From Promicromonospora thailandica (GTDB lineage Bacteria; Actinomycetota; Actinomycetes; Actinomycetales; Cellulomonadaceae): a stretch of 64,000 nucleotides of DNA. This document shows positions 34,719 to 43,739 of this stretch, in pieces. The stretch covers positions 434,001 through 498,000 of the forward strand of contig NZ_JAMTCS010000001.1 in assembly GCF_024171955.1 (NCBI RefSeq), given 5' to 3'. The position numbers and the translations under genes were made by a program. Within the stretch, counting starts at the first letter, position 1, and every line of letters starts with the position of its first letter. The notes beneath the pieces are model-generated. The model saw only the letters and a program-made list of their open reading frames with translations. It made no database searches and had not been told where the DNA came from.

Positions 34719-36104
34719 TCAGACGTCCAGGCGTTCCAGCATGTCGGTCACCAGCGCCGCCACGGGCGACCGCTCCGACCGGGTCAGGGTCACGTGGGCG
34801 AACAGCGGGTGCCCCTTGAGCGCCTCGATGACGGCGGCGACGCCGTCGTGCCGCCCCACCCGCAGGTTGTCCCGCTGCGCCACGTCGTGCGTGAGCACCA
34901 CCCGCGAGCTCTGCCCGATCCGGGAGAGCACGGTCAGGAGCACGTTGCGCTCCAGCGACTGCGCCTCGTCGACGATGACGAACGAGTCGTGCAGGGACCG
35001 CCCGCGGATGTGGGTGAGCGGCAGCACCTCGAGCATGTCGCGGGCGATGACCTCCTCGACCACGGCCGGCGAGACCAGGGCGCCGAGCGTGTCGTAGACG
35101 GCCTGCGACCACGGGTTCATCTTCTCGGACTCGTTGCCGGGCAGGTAGCCCAGCTCCTGCCCGCCGACGGCGTACAGCGGCCGGAACACGACCACCTTGC
35201 GGTGCTGCTGCCGCTCCAGCACGGCCTCCAGGCCGGCGCACAGGGCGAGCGCCGACTTGCCGGTGCCGGCACGCCCGCCGAGCGAGACGATGCCGATCTC
35301 CTCGTCCAGCAGGAGGTCGATCGCCACGCGCTGCTCGGCCGAGCGCCCGTGCACGCCGAACACCTCCTGGTCGCCGCGCACCAGCCGCACGCGCTTGTCC
35401 GCCGTCACGCGGCCGAGCGCCGAACCGCCCGGCGAGTGCACCACCATGCCGGTGTGGACGAGGAGCGGCTCGGCCGCCTCGACCGTCGCCGGGTCCAGGG
35501 CGGCGATCTCGACGGACTCGTTCTCCCACAGCGAGCCCATCTGCTCGTCGGAGAGGTCGATCTCCCGCATGCCGGTCCAGCCGGAGTCCACGGCGAGCTC
35601 GGCCCGGTACTCCTCGGCCTGCAGGCCCACCGCGGATGCCTTCACGCGCATCGGCAGGTCCTTCGAGACCACGGTGACGCTGCTGCCCTCGGCGGCGAGG
35701 TTGGCGGCCACCGCGAGGATCCGGGTGTCGTTGTCCCCCAGCCGGAACCCGGCGGGCAGGACGGTGGGGTCCACGTGGTTGAGCTCCACGCGCAGGGTGC
35801 CGCCCGCGTCCCCGACCGGGACGGGCGAGTCGAGCCGGCCGTGCTGCACCCGCAGCCCGTCCAGCATCCGCAGTGCGCTCCGGGCGAAGTACCCGAGCTC
35901 CGCGTGGTGACGCTTGGCCTCCAGCTCCGTGATCACGACGATGGGGAGGACGACGTCGTGCTCCGCGAACCGCAACATCGCCTTCGGGTCGCTCAACAGC
36001 ACTGACGTGTCGATGACGAAGGTCCTGCGTTCGTCACCTGCCGCGCCGGCAGCGGCGTCGGCACTCTGGTCGGACGGACGTGTGGTGTGTGCGGAATGGC
36101 TCAC
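34719..36104 (-). CDS. PIN-PhoH fusion protein (PhoH2-like RNase/helicase)
   Basis: A 461-residue protein. An N-terminal PIN nuclease domain (about 27-170) begins [20 protein letters not shown] with the acidic residue expected for Mg-dependent RNA cleavage; [17 protein letters not shown] and [14 protein letters not shown] are later PIN motifs. A PhoH ATPase domain follows (about 245-461; Walker [13 protein letters not shown] ~274, Walker [13 protein letters not shown]). The same fusion in mycobacteria, PhoH2, unwinds and cuts RNA and is paired with a small antitoxin-like gene. GTG 36104 follows GGAGGGAGAG. In-frame sequence continues open to 36485 but looks non-coding. Confidence 0.9.
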   Translation of the reverse strand: MSHSAHTTRPSDQSADAAAGAAGDERRTFVIDTSVLLSDPKAMLRFAEHDVVLPIVVITELEAKRHHAELGYFARSALRMLDGLRVQHGRLDSPVPVGDAGGTLRVELNHVDPTVLPAGFRLGDNDTRILAVAANLAAEGSSVTVVSKDLPMRVKASAVGLQAEEYRAELAVDSGWTGMREIDLSDEQMGSLWENESVEIAALDPATVEAAEPLLVHTGMVVHSPGGSALGRVTADKRVRLVRGDQEVFGVHGRSAEQRVAIDLLLDEEIGIVSLGGRAGTGKSALALCAGLEAVLERQQHRKVVVFRPLYAVGGQELGYLPGNESEKMNPWSQAVYDTLGALVSPAVVEEVIARDMLEVLPLTHIRGRSLHDSFVIVDEAQSLERNVLLTVLSRIGQSSRVVLTHDVAQRDNLRVGRHDGVAAVIEALKGHPLFAHVTLTRSERSPVAALVTDMLERLDV

Positions 36105-36483
36105 TGCGGCTCTCCCTCCGGCGCCGAAACGCCGTGACAGCCTGGTCGTTACCTGGCGGGTACCGCCTGCCGGCGGACCCGACCCGGCGACACCGGGGCT
36201 GGTGGATGGGCCGGGCGACCGGCTCGGCGCGTCGCGTCGTGGCGCAGAGCCGGGGCCGGCCCTTCTCCACGGAGCGAGCACTCCATAGGTTGGCCTCCCG
36301 AAGGGGCGACTGGGTGCCGTCCCTGGAGTGGAAACTACGCGCCCTGTCATCGCGTGGCCAGGGTTTGCCCCCGGCGGGTCGCAAGTTGTCACGAAGTGTT
36401 CACACAGTGGCAATGGCTTCGCCCGCACGTCAAGGAATCGCAAAACTCGCTGAGAGGCGCGCCGTACGTGCAGGATGGGACGC
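36105..36483. other. Long leader region of the PIN-PhoH gene
   Basis: 379 bp between the divergent PhoH and DUF1697 genes. It is rich in short inverted repeats (for example GGGCCGGCCCCGGCTCTGCG and GGAGTGCTCGCTCC on the minus strand). A minus-strand frame from 36384 to 36034 overlaps the PhoH start, in the position of the mycobacterial PhoAT gene, but is about a quarter Arg and may be noise. No other gene seen. Confidence 0.35.
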
Positions 36484-37044
36484 ATGGCTCATCTCGCGAT
36501 CCTGCTCCGCGCGGTCAACATCGGGCCCGGTCTGCGCGTCACGTCCGCGGACCTGCGCGACGCCGCCGACGACGCCGGCCTCGGCGACCCACGGACCCTC
36601 CTGAACAGCGGCAACCTCGTGGCCACGCCCGGCACCTCGGGGGCGGACGGTCCGGCGGAGGCCGCCCGCCTGGTGCAGGACAGGCTGACCGAGCGGCTCG
36701 GCCGGCCCGTGGCCGCCGTCGGGCTGAGTGCCGCGCAGCTGGAGGACATCGCCCGGGCGAACCCCTTCCCGGCCGCGGCCCGCGACGACCCGTCCCACCT
36801 CCAGGTGCACGTGCCCCTCGGCGCGCTCGACGAGGCCGCCGTGGCCCGGCTCGACCTGGCCAACGCGGGCCGGGAGCTGCTCGCGACCGCCGCGGGCGTG
36901 CTGTACGTGCACTACGCGGACGGCATCGGCCGCTCCCGGCTCACGTCGGCCGTGATCGACCGGGCGGTCGGCGCGCCGACGACGGCACGGAACTGGAACA
37001 CGATCACCAAGCTGCGCGCCGCCTGCGCGGACGACGCGGCGTAA
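36484..37044 (+). CDS. DUF1697 family protein
   Basis: A 186-residue DUF1697 protein: the opening [20 protein letters not shown] (usual LLRGVNVGG form), the [12 protein letters not shown] strand, the [20 protein letters not shown] block and the [11 protein letters not shown] ending are all characteristic. The fold is known from structural genomics, but the biochemical role is not. Start ATG 36484. Divergent from the PIN-PhoH gene; nhaA follows on the same strand after 123 bp. Confidence 0.88.
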   Translation: MAHLAILLRAVNIGPGLRVTSADLRDAADDAGLGDPRTLLNSGNLVATPGTSGADGPAEAARLVQDRLTERLGRPVAAVGLSAAQLEDIARANPFPAAARDDPSHLQVHVPLGALDEAAVARLDLANAGRELLATAAGVLYVHYADGIGRSRLTSAVIDRAVGAPTTARNWNTITKLRAACADDAA

Positions 37045-37167
37045 GGCCGGCCACGGCGCTCCGTGCGGCCGCCTGTAGGGTGAGGCCCAGGGAGTGCCGG
37101 GAAGTCTGGTCGGCGTGGACCGGGTCGACCGGTCCGGTTCAGCCGACCCCACCCGAGAGGACGACCT

Positions 37168-38460
37168 TTGTCCGGTAGCACCCCTGCCCCCACCCGGATC
37201 CAGCGCCTGCGCGCCTGGGCATCCCGCGAGACCACGGGCGGCGCGCTCCTGATCGGCGCCGCGTTCCTCGCGCTCCTGTGGGCCAACTCGCCGTGGCGCG
37301 ACGCGTACGAGAGCCTGTCCGGCACCGTGGTCGGCCCGGCCGCGATCGGCCCGCTGCCCGTGCACCTCGACCTGTCGCTCGCGACCTGGGCCGCCGACGG
37401 CCTCCTCGCGATCTTCTTCTTCGTGGTGGGCGTCGAGCTCAAGCAGGAGTTCGTCGCCGGGAGCCTGCGCAACCCCAAGGAAGCGGGCGTCCCGATGATC
37501 GCCGCGGTGGGCGGCATGGCCGTCCCCGCCCTGATCTACGTGGGCACCGTGCTGGCGCTCGGCGAGCCCGGCGCCCTGCACGGGTGGGCCATCCCCACCG
37601 CCACCGACATCGCGTTCGCGGTGGGCGTGCTGGCGATCTTCGGCCGAGGGCTGCCGTCGGCGATCCGCACGTTCCTCCTGACGCTCGCCGTCGTGGACGA
37701 CCTGCTGGCGATCGTCGTGATCGCCATCTTCTACACGAGCGAGATCCACTGGCTGTCGCTGCTCGGCACCCTGGTCTGCGTGGCGCTGTTCGCCTGGCAC
37801 GTGCGCTCGCGCCGGCCGCGGTGGTTCGTGCTGGTCCCGCTCGCCGTCGTCGCGTGGGCGCTGATGCACTCCTCCGGCGTGCACGCGACAATCGCGGGCG
37901 TGCTGCTCGGCTTCACCGTGCCGGCGATCGCCCGGCACGGCGAGGCGGTGTCGCGCACCACGCGGTACGAGCACCGGCTCCGGCCCGTCTCGTCGGGCAT
38001 CGCGCTGCCGGTGTTCGCGTTCTTCGCCGCGGGCGTCTCCCTGGTCGACGGCGGCGGCCCGGCCGCCGTGATCGGCCAGCCCGTGGTGGCGGCCATCGCC
38101 GGCGGCCTGGTGATCGGCAAGCTCGTGGGCGTGCTGGGCACGACGGCCCTGGTCACCCGCCTCACGCCGCTGCGCCTGCCCGACGGGATCGGCGTGCGCG
38201 ACCTGCTGCCGGTCGGGCTGCTGGCCGGCATCGGGTTCACCGTGTCGCTGCTGATCAGCGAGCTGTCGTTCGGCGACTCGGAGCACACGGACGGCGCCAA
38301 GATCGCGATCCTGGGCGGGTCGGTGCTCGCCGCGATCCTGGGCAGCGTGTCCCTGCGCTGGGACGCCCGCAAGGCCCGGACGACGGACATGAACCTGGAC
38401 GGCCGCGAGGACGAGGTGCGCGACTACATCGGCGACGCGAAGGACCGCGAGACCCACTGA
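37168..38460 (+). CDS. nhaA: Na+/H+ antiporter NhaA
   Basis: A 430-residue NhaA with about twelve membrane helices. The ion-binding Asp pair is in LTLAVVDDLLAIVVIAIFY (Asp177/Asp178), and WAIPTATDIAFAVGVLAIFG is the conserved helix IV region with the crossed TDIAF motif; the RPVSSGIALPVFAFFAAGVS and GLLAGIGFTVSLLISELSF helices also match. It exports Na+ in exchange for protons and helps pH/salt balance. It starts at TTG 37168, chosen for its GAGAGG site seven bases upstream. The hydrophilic tail (about 395-430) is typical of actinobacterial members. A repeat array follows 12 bp past the stop. Confidence 0.95.
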   Translation: MSGSTPAPTRIQRLRAWASRETTGGALLIGAAFLALLWANSPWRDAYESLSGTVVGPAAIGPLPVHLDLSLATWAADGLLAIFFFVVGVELKQEFVAGSLRNPKEAGVPMIAAVGGMAVPALIYVGTVLALGEPGALHGWAIPTATDIAFAVGVLAIFGRGLPSAIRTFLLTLAVVDDLLAIVVIAIFYTSEIHWLSLLGTLVCVALFAWHVRSRRPRWFVLVPLAVVAWALMHSSGVHATIAGVLLGFTVPAIARHGEAVSRTTRYEHRLRPVSSGIALPVFAFFAAGVSLVDGGGPAAVIGQPVVAAIAGGLVIGKLVGVLGTTALVTRLTPLRLPDGIGVRDLLPVGLLAGIGFTVSLLISELSFGDSEHTDGAKIAILGGSVLAAILGSVSLRWDARKARTTDMNLDGREDEVRDYIGDAKDRETH

Positions 38461-38472
38461 CCAGCCCCCCAC

Positions 38473-38625
38473 CCCGCCGAAGTAGAACTGTGGCGAGATA
38501 GAACGCTGGCGAGGTAGAACGCTGGCGCGCGAGTGGTGCGCCAGCGTTCTACCTCGCCAGCGTTCTATCTCGCCGGCGTTCTATCTCGCCACGGTTCTAC
38601 TTCGCCACAGTTCTACTTCGGCGGG
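38473..38625. repeat. 16-bp-unit inverted repeat array between nhaA and the thiolase gene
   Basis: Left arm: three 16-bp units at 38479, 38495 and 38511 (GAAGTAGAACTGTGGC, GAGATAGAACGCTGGC, GAGGTAGAACGCTGGC). Right arm: five units at 38540, 38556, 38572, 38588 and 38604; units 1, 2 and 5 are exact reverse complements of left units 3, 2 and 1, while units 3 and 4 are one-base variants. The arms extend by CCCGCC/GGCGGG outside and GC inside, with a ~9-base centre. The thiolase stop codon (38613-38615) lies inside the last unit. It can fold into a very long hairpin and would stop transcription from both sides. Confidence 0.9.
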
Positions 38626-39884
38626 AGCTCCAGGAGGAGGGCCTCGCCCTGGCCGCCACCCCCGCACAGGCCGACCGCAGCACGGCCGCCACCGCGGCGG
38701 GCCAGCTCGTGGGCCGCGTGCACCGCGATGCGCGCGCCGGACGCCCCCACCGGGTGCCCCAGCGCGATGCCACCGCCGTGCACGTTGACGCGGTCCAGCG
38801 GCACGCCCAGCTCCTTGGCGGACACGCCGACCACGACCGCGAACGCCTCGTTGATCTCCACGAGGTCGAGGTCCGAGGCCGACCAGCCCTGCCGCTCCAG
38901 CGCCCGGGCGATGGCCCGCGCGGGCTGGGAGTGCAGCGAGTTGTCCGGGCCGGCCACCTGGCCGTGCGCGCGCACCGTCGCCAGCACGGGCACGCCGGCC
39001 GCCTCGGCCCGCTCCCGCGTGGTGAGCACGAGCGCCGAGGCGCCGTCGGAGATCTGCGACGAGTTGCCCGCCGTCAGGGTGCCGTCCTTCCGGAACGCCG
39101 GACGCAGCCGCGCGAGCGACTCCGCGGTCGTGTCCGGGCGCACGCCCTCGTCGGTGCGCACCTCGACGGGCTCGCCGCGGCGCTGCGGCACCGACACCGG
39201 CGCGAGCTCCGCCTCGAAGTACCCGTCCTTGGCCGCCGCGGCCGCTCGCTGGTGCGAGGCCGCCGCGATCGCGTCCTGCTCCTCGCGCGAGACGAACACG
39301 TCGCCCGTGTTGTGCTCCTCGGTCGAGATGCCCATCGACACGTCGTCGAACGCGTCGGTCAGGGCGTCGTGCGCCACGGAGTCCAGCAGCTCTGCCGATC
39401 CGTAGCCGAACCCGGCGCGCGCGCCCGGCAGCAGGTGCGGGGCGTTCGTCATCGACTCCTGGCCACCGACCAGCACCACCGACGCCTCGCCGGTGCGCAG
39501 CAGGCGTGCGCCGTCGATGATCGCCGTCAGACCGGACAGGCACACCTTGTTCACCGTCACGGCGTGCACGTCCCAGGACACGCCCGCCGCCACCGCCGTC
39601 TGCCGCGCGGGGTTCTGTCCCGCGCCCGCCTGGATCACCTGGCCGAACACCACGGTGTCCACGTCCGCCGCGAGCGCTCCTGCATCCTCCAGCGCCTTGC
39701 GGGCCGCCACCGCGCCCAGCTCGACGGCGCTCAGCGTCGCCAGCGAACCCTTCAGCCGCCCCTGCGGCGTCCGCGCCGCCGAGACGATCACCACGTCGTC
39801 CGCGCGGGGTGCCGCGCCCTGACCACCCGTGGCGCCCGGACCAGTGCTCGTGGCACCCGTCGGGGCGGTACCTGCGTCACTCAT
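38613..39884 (-). CDS. Acetyl-CoA C-acetyltransferase (thiolase)
   Basis: A 423-residue thiolase. The acyl-accepting Cys is in VNKVCLSG (Cys115), the His base is in GGGIALGHPVGASG (His377) and the second Cys in GLCGGGGQG (Cys407). NEAFA (in LVEINEAFAVVVG) is the fourth conserved block. It would cleave acetoacetyl-CoA to two acetyl-CoA, following the CoA-transferase encoded just upstream. A Thr/Gly-rich ~28-residue N-terminal extension precedes the fold. AAAGGAGGT before ATG 39884 is one of the best ribosome sites in the window. Last gene of the five-gene operon starting at 43570. Confidence 0.94.
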   Translation of the reverse strand: MSDAGTAPTGATSTGPGATGGQGAAPRADDVVIVSAARTPQGRLKGSLATLSAVELGAVAARKALEDAGALAADVDTVVFGQVIQAGAGQNPARQTAVAAGVSWDVHAVTVNKVCLSGLTAIIDGARLLRTGEASVVLVGGQESMTNAPHLLPGARAGFGYGSAELLDSVAHDALTDAFDDVSMGISTEEHNTGDVFVSREEQDAIAAASHQRAAAAAKDGYFEAELAPVSVPQRRGEPVEVRTDEGVRPDTTAESLARLRPAFRKDGTLTAGNSSQISDGASALVLTTRERAEAAGVPVLATVRAHGQVAGPDNSLHSQPARAIARALERQGWSASDLDLVEINEAFAVVVGVSAKELGVPLDRVNVHGGGIALGHPVGASGARIAVHAAHELARRGGGRAAVGLCGGGGQGEALLLELPPK

Positions 39885-39934
39885 GAGACCTCCTTTGGCC
39901 GTTCTTCCCAGCGTATCCGCGTCCTGACGCCCGG

Positions 39935-40585
39935 TCAGCCCACCGGCTCGACGAGCTCGACGGTGAGGTCCGGCTCGGTCTTCTCCACGACCTCCTCGGC
40001 CGTCACCCCGGGGGCGAGCTCGCGCAGCACCAGGCCGGACGGCGTCACGTCGAGCACCGCCAGGTCGGTGATGATGCGGTTCACCACGCCCTTGCCGGTC
40101 AGGGGCAGCGAGCACTCGCGCAGGATCTTCGGCGACCCGTCGCGCGCCACGTGCTCCATGAGCACGATGACCCGGCCGGCGCCGTGCACCAGGTCCATGG
40201 CGCCGCCCATGCCCTTGACCATCTTGCCGGGGATCATCCAGTTGGCCAGGTCGCCCGTGGCCGACACCTGCATGCCGCCGAGGATCGCCGCGTCGATCTT
40301 GCCGCCACGGATCATGCCGAACGACGTGGCGGAGTCGAAGATCGACGAGCCGGGCAGCAGCGTCACCGTCTCCTTGCCCGCGTTGATGAGGTCGGGGTCC
40401 ACGGCGTCCTCGGTGGGGTACGGCCCCACCCCGAGGATGCCGTTCTCGGACTGCAGCACCAGGTGGCGCCCCTCGGGCACGTAGTTGGGCACGAGCGTGG
40501 GCAGCCCGATGCCCAGGTTCACGTACATGCCGTCGGCCAGCTCGCGCGCGGCGCGCGCGGCCATCTCGTGTCGCGTCAGTGCCAT
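39935..40585 (-). CDS. 3-oxoacid CoA-transferase subunit B
   Basis: A 216-residue beta subunit of a class I CoA-transferase (ScoB/AtoA/PcaJ type). The catalytic Glu that forms the enzyme-CoA thioester is Glu47 in QSENGILG, after [13 protein letters not shown]. Other conserved blocks are [15 protein letters not shown] and [18 protein letters not shown]. Together with subunit A, it moves CoA from succinyl-CoA to acetoacetate; the neighbouring dehydrogenase and thiolase favour that over oxoadipate. AAGGAGG lies upstream. It starts 3 bp after the subunit A stop. Confidence 0.93.
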   Translation of the reverse strand: MALTRHEMAARAARELADGMYVNLGIGLPTLVPNYVPEGRHLVLQSENGILGVGPYPTEDAVDPDLINAGKETVTLLPGSSIFDSATSFGMIRGGKIDAAILGGMQVSATGDLANWMIPGKMVKGMGGAMDLVHGAGRVIVLMEHVARDGSPKILRECSLPLTGKGVVNRIITDLAVLDVTPSGLVLRELAPGVTAEEVVEKTEPDLTVELVEPVG

Positions 40586-40588
40586 GGT

Positions 40589-41395
40589 TCAGGCCTCCTT
40601 CGGGGTCGCGGCCGACGACGGCGCGGCCACCGTGCGCCGCTCGATCCGCTTCTCGATGTCGGTGCCGACGTGCACCACGCGGTGCACGTACACGCCCGGC
40701 AGGTGCACGGTGTCCGGGTCGATCTCTCCCGGCTCGACGAGCTCCTCCACCTGGGCGATGCAGACGCGGCCCGCCATCGCGGCGAGCGGCGAGAAGTTGC
40801 GCGCGGACTTGTTGAAGACGAGGTTGCCGTGCCGGTCGCCCCGCAGGGCGTGCACGAGCGCGAAGTCGGTGCTGATCGCCTCCTCCAGCACGTACTCGGC
40901 GCCGTCGGTGCCGAAGGTGCGCACCTCCTTGGGCGGCGAGGCGATCGCCACGCCGCCGGCGCCGTCGTACTTGCGCGGCAGGCCACCGTCGGCCACCTGC
41001 GTGCCGACGCCCGTGCGCGTGAAGAAGGCTGCGATGCCCGCGCCGCCGGCGCGCAGCTTCTCGGCGAGCGTGCCCTGCGGGGTGAGCTCCAGCTCGAGCT
41101 CACCCGAGAGGAACTGCCGCTCGAACTCCTTGTTCTCGCCCACGTAGGAGCTGGTCATCTTCGCGATGCGCTGGGCCGACAGCAGCACGCCCAGACCCCA
41201 GTCGTCGACGCCGCAGTTGTTGCTCACCACCGACAGGCCCGTGGTGCCCTGCGCCAGCAGCGCCTCGATCAGTGCGATCGGGTTGCCGCACAGCCCGAAG
41301 CCACCCACGGCGAGCGAGGCGCCGTCGGGGATGTCGGCCACCGCCTCGGCCGCGCTCGCGACCACCTTGTCGAACCCGGTGCGTGCTCCAGTCAT
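40589..41395 (-). CDS. 3-oxoacid CoA-transferase subunit A
   Basis: A 268-residue alpha subunit. The CoA-transferase signature is AVGGFGLCGNPIALIEALL (about 25-43), followed by LSVVSNNCGVDDWGLGVLL, FFTRTGVGTQVADG and HALRGDRHGNLVFNKSARNF. The C-terminus ends in an Ala/Pro tail. With subunit B it activates acetoacetate to acetoacetyl-CoA. GAAGGAG precedes ATG 41395. It follows the 3-hydroxybutyrate dehydrogenase gene after 67 bp, in substrate order of the pathway. Confidence 0.93.
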   Translation of the reverse strand: MTGARTGFDKVVASAAEAVADIPDGASLAVGGFGLCGNPIALIEALLAQGTTGLSVVSNNCGVDDWGLGVLLSAQRIAKMTSSYVGENKEFERQFLSGELELELTPQGTLAEKLRAGGAGIAAFFTRTGVGTQVADGGLPRKYDGAGGVAIASPPKEVRTFGTDGAEYVLEEAISTDFALVHALRGDRHGNLVFNKSARNFSPLAAMAGRVCIAQVEELVEPGEIDPDTVHLPGVYVHRVVHVGTDIEKRIERRTVAAPSSAATPKEA

Positions 41396-41462
41396 CCTTG
41401 ACTCCTTCGTCGGTCCCGGCACGTCGTGCCATGTGCCAGTGTCACACCCCGGACGCCCCGGG

Positions 41463-42212
41463 TCATCGTGCGCTCCAGCCGCCGTCGATGGTCCAGGACG
41501 CGCCGGACACCATCGCGGCGTCCGGGCCGGTGAGCCAGCCCACCAGGGCGGCCACCTCGTGCGGCTCCACCAGGCGCTTCACCGCGGACTCGGCGAGCAT
41601 GACCCGGGCCAGCACCTCGGACTCCGGGATGCCGTGCACGCGCGCCTGCTCGGCCATCTGCTTCTCCACGAGCGGTGTGCGCACGTACCCCGGGTTGACG
41701 CACACGCTGGTGACCCCGTGCTCGCCGCCCTCGAGCGCCGTCACCTTGGACAGCCCCTCGAGCCCGTGCTTGGCCGACACGTACGCCGACTTGAACGGCG
41801 ACGCCACCAGCCCGTGCACCGACGAGATGTTGACCACCCGCCCCCAGCCCCGCTCGTACATGCCGGGCAGCGCGGCGCGCACCAGCAGAAACGGCGCCTC
41901 CAGCATGATGCGGTGCACCAGACGGAAGTCGTCGGGCACGAAGTCCTGCAGCGGGCTGACCCGCTGGATGCCCGCGTTGTTCACGAGCACGTCCGTGTCG
42001 AGCCGCAGGTCGTCGAGCGCCCGCGTGTCGGAGAGGTCCACGACCCACGCCTCGCCGCCCACCTCCTGCGCGACGGCCTTGGCGCCGTCGCCGTCCACGT
42101 CGGCCACGGTCACGTGGGCGCCCCGCGCGGCCAGCTCGCGCGCGCACGCCGCGCCGATCCCGCTCGCTCCGCCCGTGACCAGCGCCCGCCGGCCCGTCAA
42201 CGAGGCGTTCAT
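41463..42212 (-). CDS. 3-hydroxybutyrate dehydrogenase (SDR)
   Basis: A 249-residue SDR: TGGASGIG (13-20), LVNNAGIQRVSP, the catalytic Ser in VVNISSVHGLVAS and YVSAKHGLEGLSK (Tyr/Lys ~145-149). The substrate-side features match BDH of the HBDH family: the NAGIQ-x-VSP segment, SVHG-x-VAS and the lid region NPGYVRTPLVEKQMAEQAR. It oxidises 3-hydroxybutyrate to acetoacetate with NAD+. ATG 42212 overlaps the MFS transporter stop (ATGA), so uptake and oxidation are co-translated. Confidence 0.92.
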   Translation of the reverse strand: MNASLTGRRALVTGGASGIGAACARELAARGAHVTVADVDGDGAKAVAQEVGGEAWVVDLSDTRALDDLRLDTDVLVNNAGIQRVSPLQDFVPDDFRLVHRIMLEAPFLLVRAALPGMYERGWGRVVNISSVHGLVASPFKSAYVSAKHGLEGLSKVTALEGGEHGVTSVCVNPGYVRTPLVEKQMAEQARVHGIPESEVLARVMLAESAVKRLVEPHEVAALVGWLTGPDAAMVSGASWTIDGGWSAR

Positions 42213-43570
42213 GCCCGGCCTCCCGCCGCCGCGCGCTCGCGCGCCTGGTCCTCGGCGTCGAGGGCGTGCAGCGACGCGCCCTTCGTCTCGCGCAGCGCCA
42301 GCGCCGCGACGAGCGTGATGAGGGCGGCCACGGCCATGTAGACGGCGGTGGGCCACCACGAGCCGGTGTTCTTGAGCCAGGTGGTGGCGAGGATGGGAGC
42401 CAGCGAGCCGGCGACGATCGAGGTCACCTGGTAGCTGATCGAGACGCCGGAGTACCGCATCCGGGTCGGGAACATCTCGGCCATGGTCGCGGGCTGCACG
42501 GCGTACATGAGGGCGTGGAAGAGCAGCCCGGCCGCCAGGACGCCGAGGATGACCCAGGAGTTCCTGGTGTCCATCGCCGGGAAGGCGAACCAGCACCAGG
42601 TCGCGCCGAGCACGGCGCCCGTGACGTAGACCGGCTTGCGGCCGACGCGGTCGGCCAGCCGCCCCACGGCGAGGATCACGACGAAGTGGAAGGCGTGCGC
42701 GGTGGCGACGACGCCGAGGATGCGTGTGGTGTCCATGCCGAGCGCGGTGCCGAGGTAGACGATCGAGAAGCTGACCACGAGGTAGTACAGGATGTTCTCG
42801 GCGAACCGCAGGCCCATGCCGGTGAGCACGCCGCGCGGGTAGCGCCGGACGACCTCGAGCACGCCGTAGCCCTGGGCGCCCTCGTCGATCTCGGCCTTCG
42901 CCTCCTCGTAGATGGGCGCGTCGGAGACCCGGGTGCGCACGTAGTAGCCCACGACGATGACGACGGCGGACAGCCAGAACGCGACGCGCCAGCCCCAGGC
43001 GAGGAACGCGGCGTCGGTCAGCAGGCCCGACATGGCGTAGAGCACGACGGTCGCCAGGAGGTTGCCCACGGGCACACCGGCCTGCGGCCACGCGGTCCAG
43101 CGCGCCCGCTCGTCGTCGCGGCTGTGCTCGGCCACGAGCAGGACGGCGCCGCCCCACTCCCCGCCCAGCGCGACCCCCTGCACGAAGCGCAGGACGACGA
43201 GGAGCGCCGGCGCGACGAAGCCCACCTGCTGGAACGTTGGCAGGCAGCCCATGAGCACGGTCGCCGCGCCGATGAGCAGGATGGTGAGCTGCAGGGTGTG
43301 CTTGCGGCCGAGCTTGTCGCCCAGGTGGCCGAAGATCACGCCGCCGAGCGGCCGCGCGACGAACCCGACGGCATAGGTCACGAAGGCGGCGATGATCGCG
43401 TCGTAGGCGTTGCCCGTCTCCGGCATCAGCACCTTGTTGAACACGAGCGCCGCGGCGGTCGCATAGAGGAAGAAGTCGTACCACTCGACGACCGTGCCGG
43501 CCATCGAGGCGGCGACGATGCGCCGGATCAGCGACCGGTCCTCCGGTGCGGGGGTCTGTTGTGCAGACAT
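42209..43570 (-). CDS. MFS transporter, metabolite:H+ symporter (MHS) family
   Basis: A 453-residue, 12-helix major facilitator. MHS hallmarks are MAGTVVEWYDFFLYATAAAL near the N-terminus, ARPLGGVIFGHLGDKLGRKH (motif A) and VQGVALGGEWGGAVLLVAEH. Family members import carboxylates such as shikimate, ketoglutarate or 3-hydroxybutyrate-like acids with protons. Because it overlaps the 3-hydroxybutyrate dehydrogenase gene and heads the operon, 3-hydroxybutyrate or acetoacetate is the likely cargo (inference). It starts at ATG 43570 with TAGGAG upstream, divergent from the LysR gene. Confidence 0.9.
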   Translation of the reverse strand: MSAQQTPAPEDRSLIRRIVAASMAGTVVEWYDFFLYATAAALVFNKVLMPETGNAYDAIIAAFVTYAVGFVARPLGGVIFGHLGDKLGRKHTLQLTILLIGAATVLMGCLPTFQQVGFVAPALLVVLRFVQGVALGGEWGGAVLLVAEHSRDDERARWTAWPQAGVPVGNLLATVVLYAMSGLLTDAAFLAWGWRVAFWLSAVVIVVGYYVRTRVSDAPIYEEAKAEIDEGAQGYGVLEVVRRYPRGVLTGMGLRFAENILYYLVVSFSIVYLGTALGMDTTRILGVVATAHAFHFVVILAVGRLADRVGRKPVYVTGAVLGATWCWFAFPAMDTRNSWVILGVLAAGLLFHALMYAVQPATMAEMFPTRMRYSGVSISYQVTSIVAGSLAPILATTWLKNTGSWWPTAVYMAVAALITLVAALALRETKGASLHALDAEDQARERAAAGGRA

Positions 43571-43698
43571 GCTGCTGCTCCTAGGTGTCGACTCTGACAC
43601 GAGGGAGGCGAGGGGCCGGTGGGCCCGCCTCGCCACCGATGACGTGCCCGAGTGTTCCCGGCCGCGGTGTGCGCAGCAATGACGAAGTGGGCAGACGC

Positions 43699-43718
43699 GA
43701 TGTGCACGGATGCACATC
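43699..43718. promoter_or_regulatory. Operator-like palindrome between LysR and MFS genes
   Basis: GATGTGCA-CGGA-TGCACATC has perfect 8-bp arms. It ends 21 bp before the LysR gene start and lies 129 bp upstream of the MFS start, the usual place for a LysR recognition site that represses itself and activates the divergent operon. Confidence 0.6.
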
Positions 43719-43739
43719 CGGCCTTGGTACGGTCGCGAC

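Noticed and set aside
36105-36483. A full ydaO/c-di-AMP riboswitch upstream of the PIN-PhoH gene
   Set aside because: Only a short piece resembles the 3' conserved element; the GGGGAACCC and GGGUGAAUC elements were not found, so it is kept only as a weak idea.
38473-38625. A CRISPR array
   Set aside because: The units are contiguous without spacers and are arranged as an inverted repeat, and no cas genes are present.
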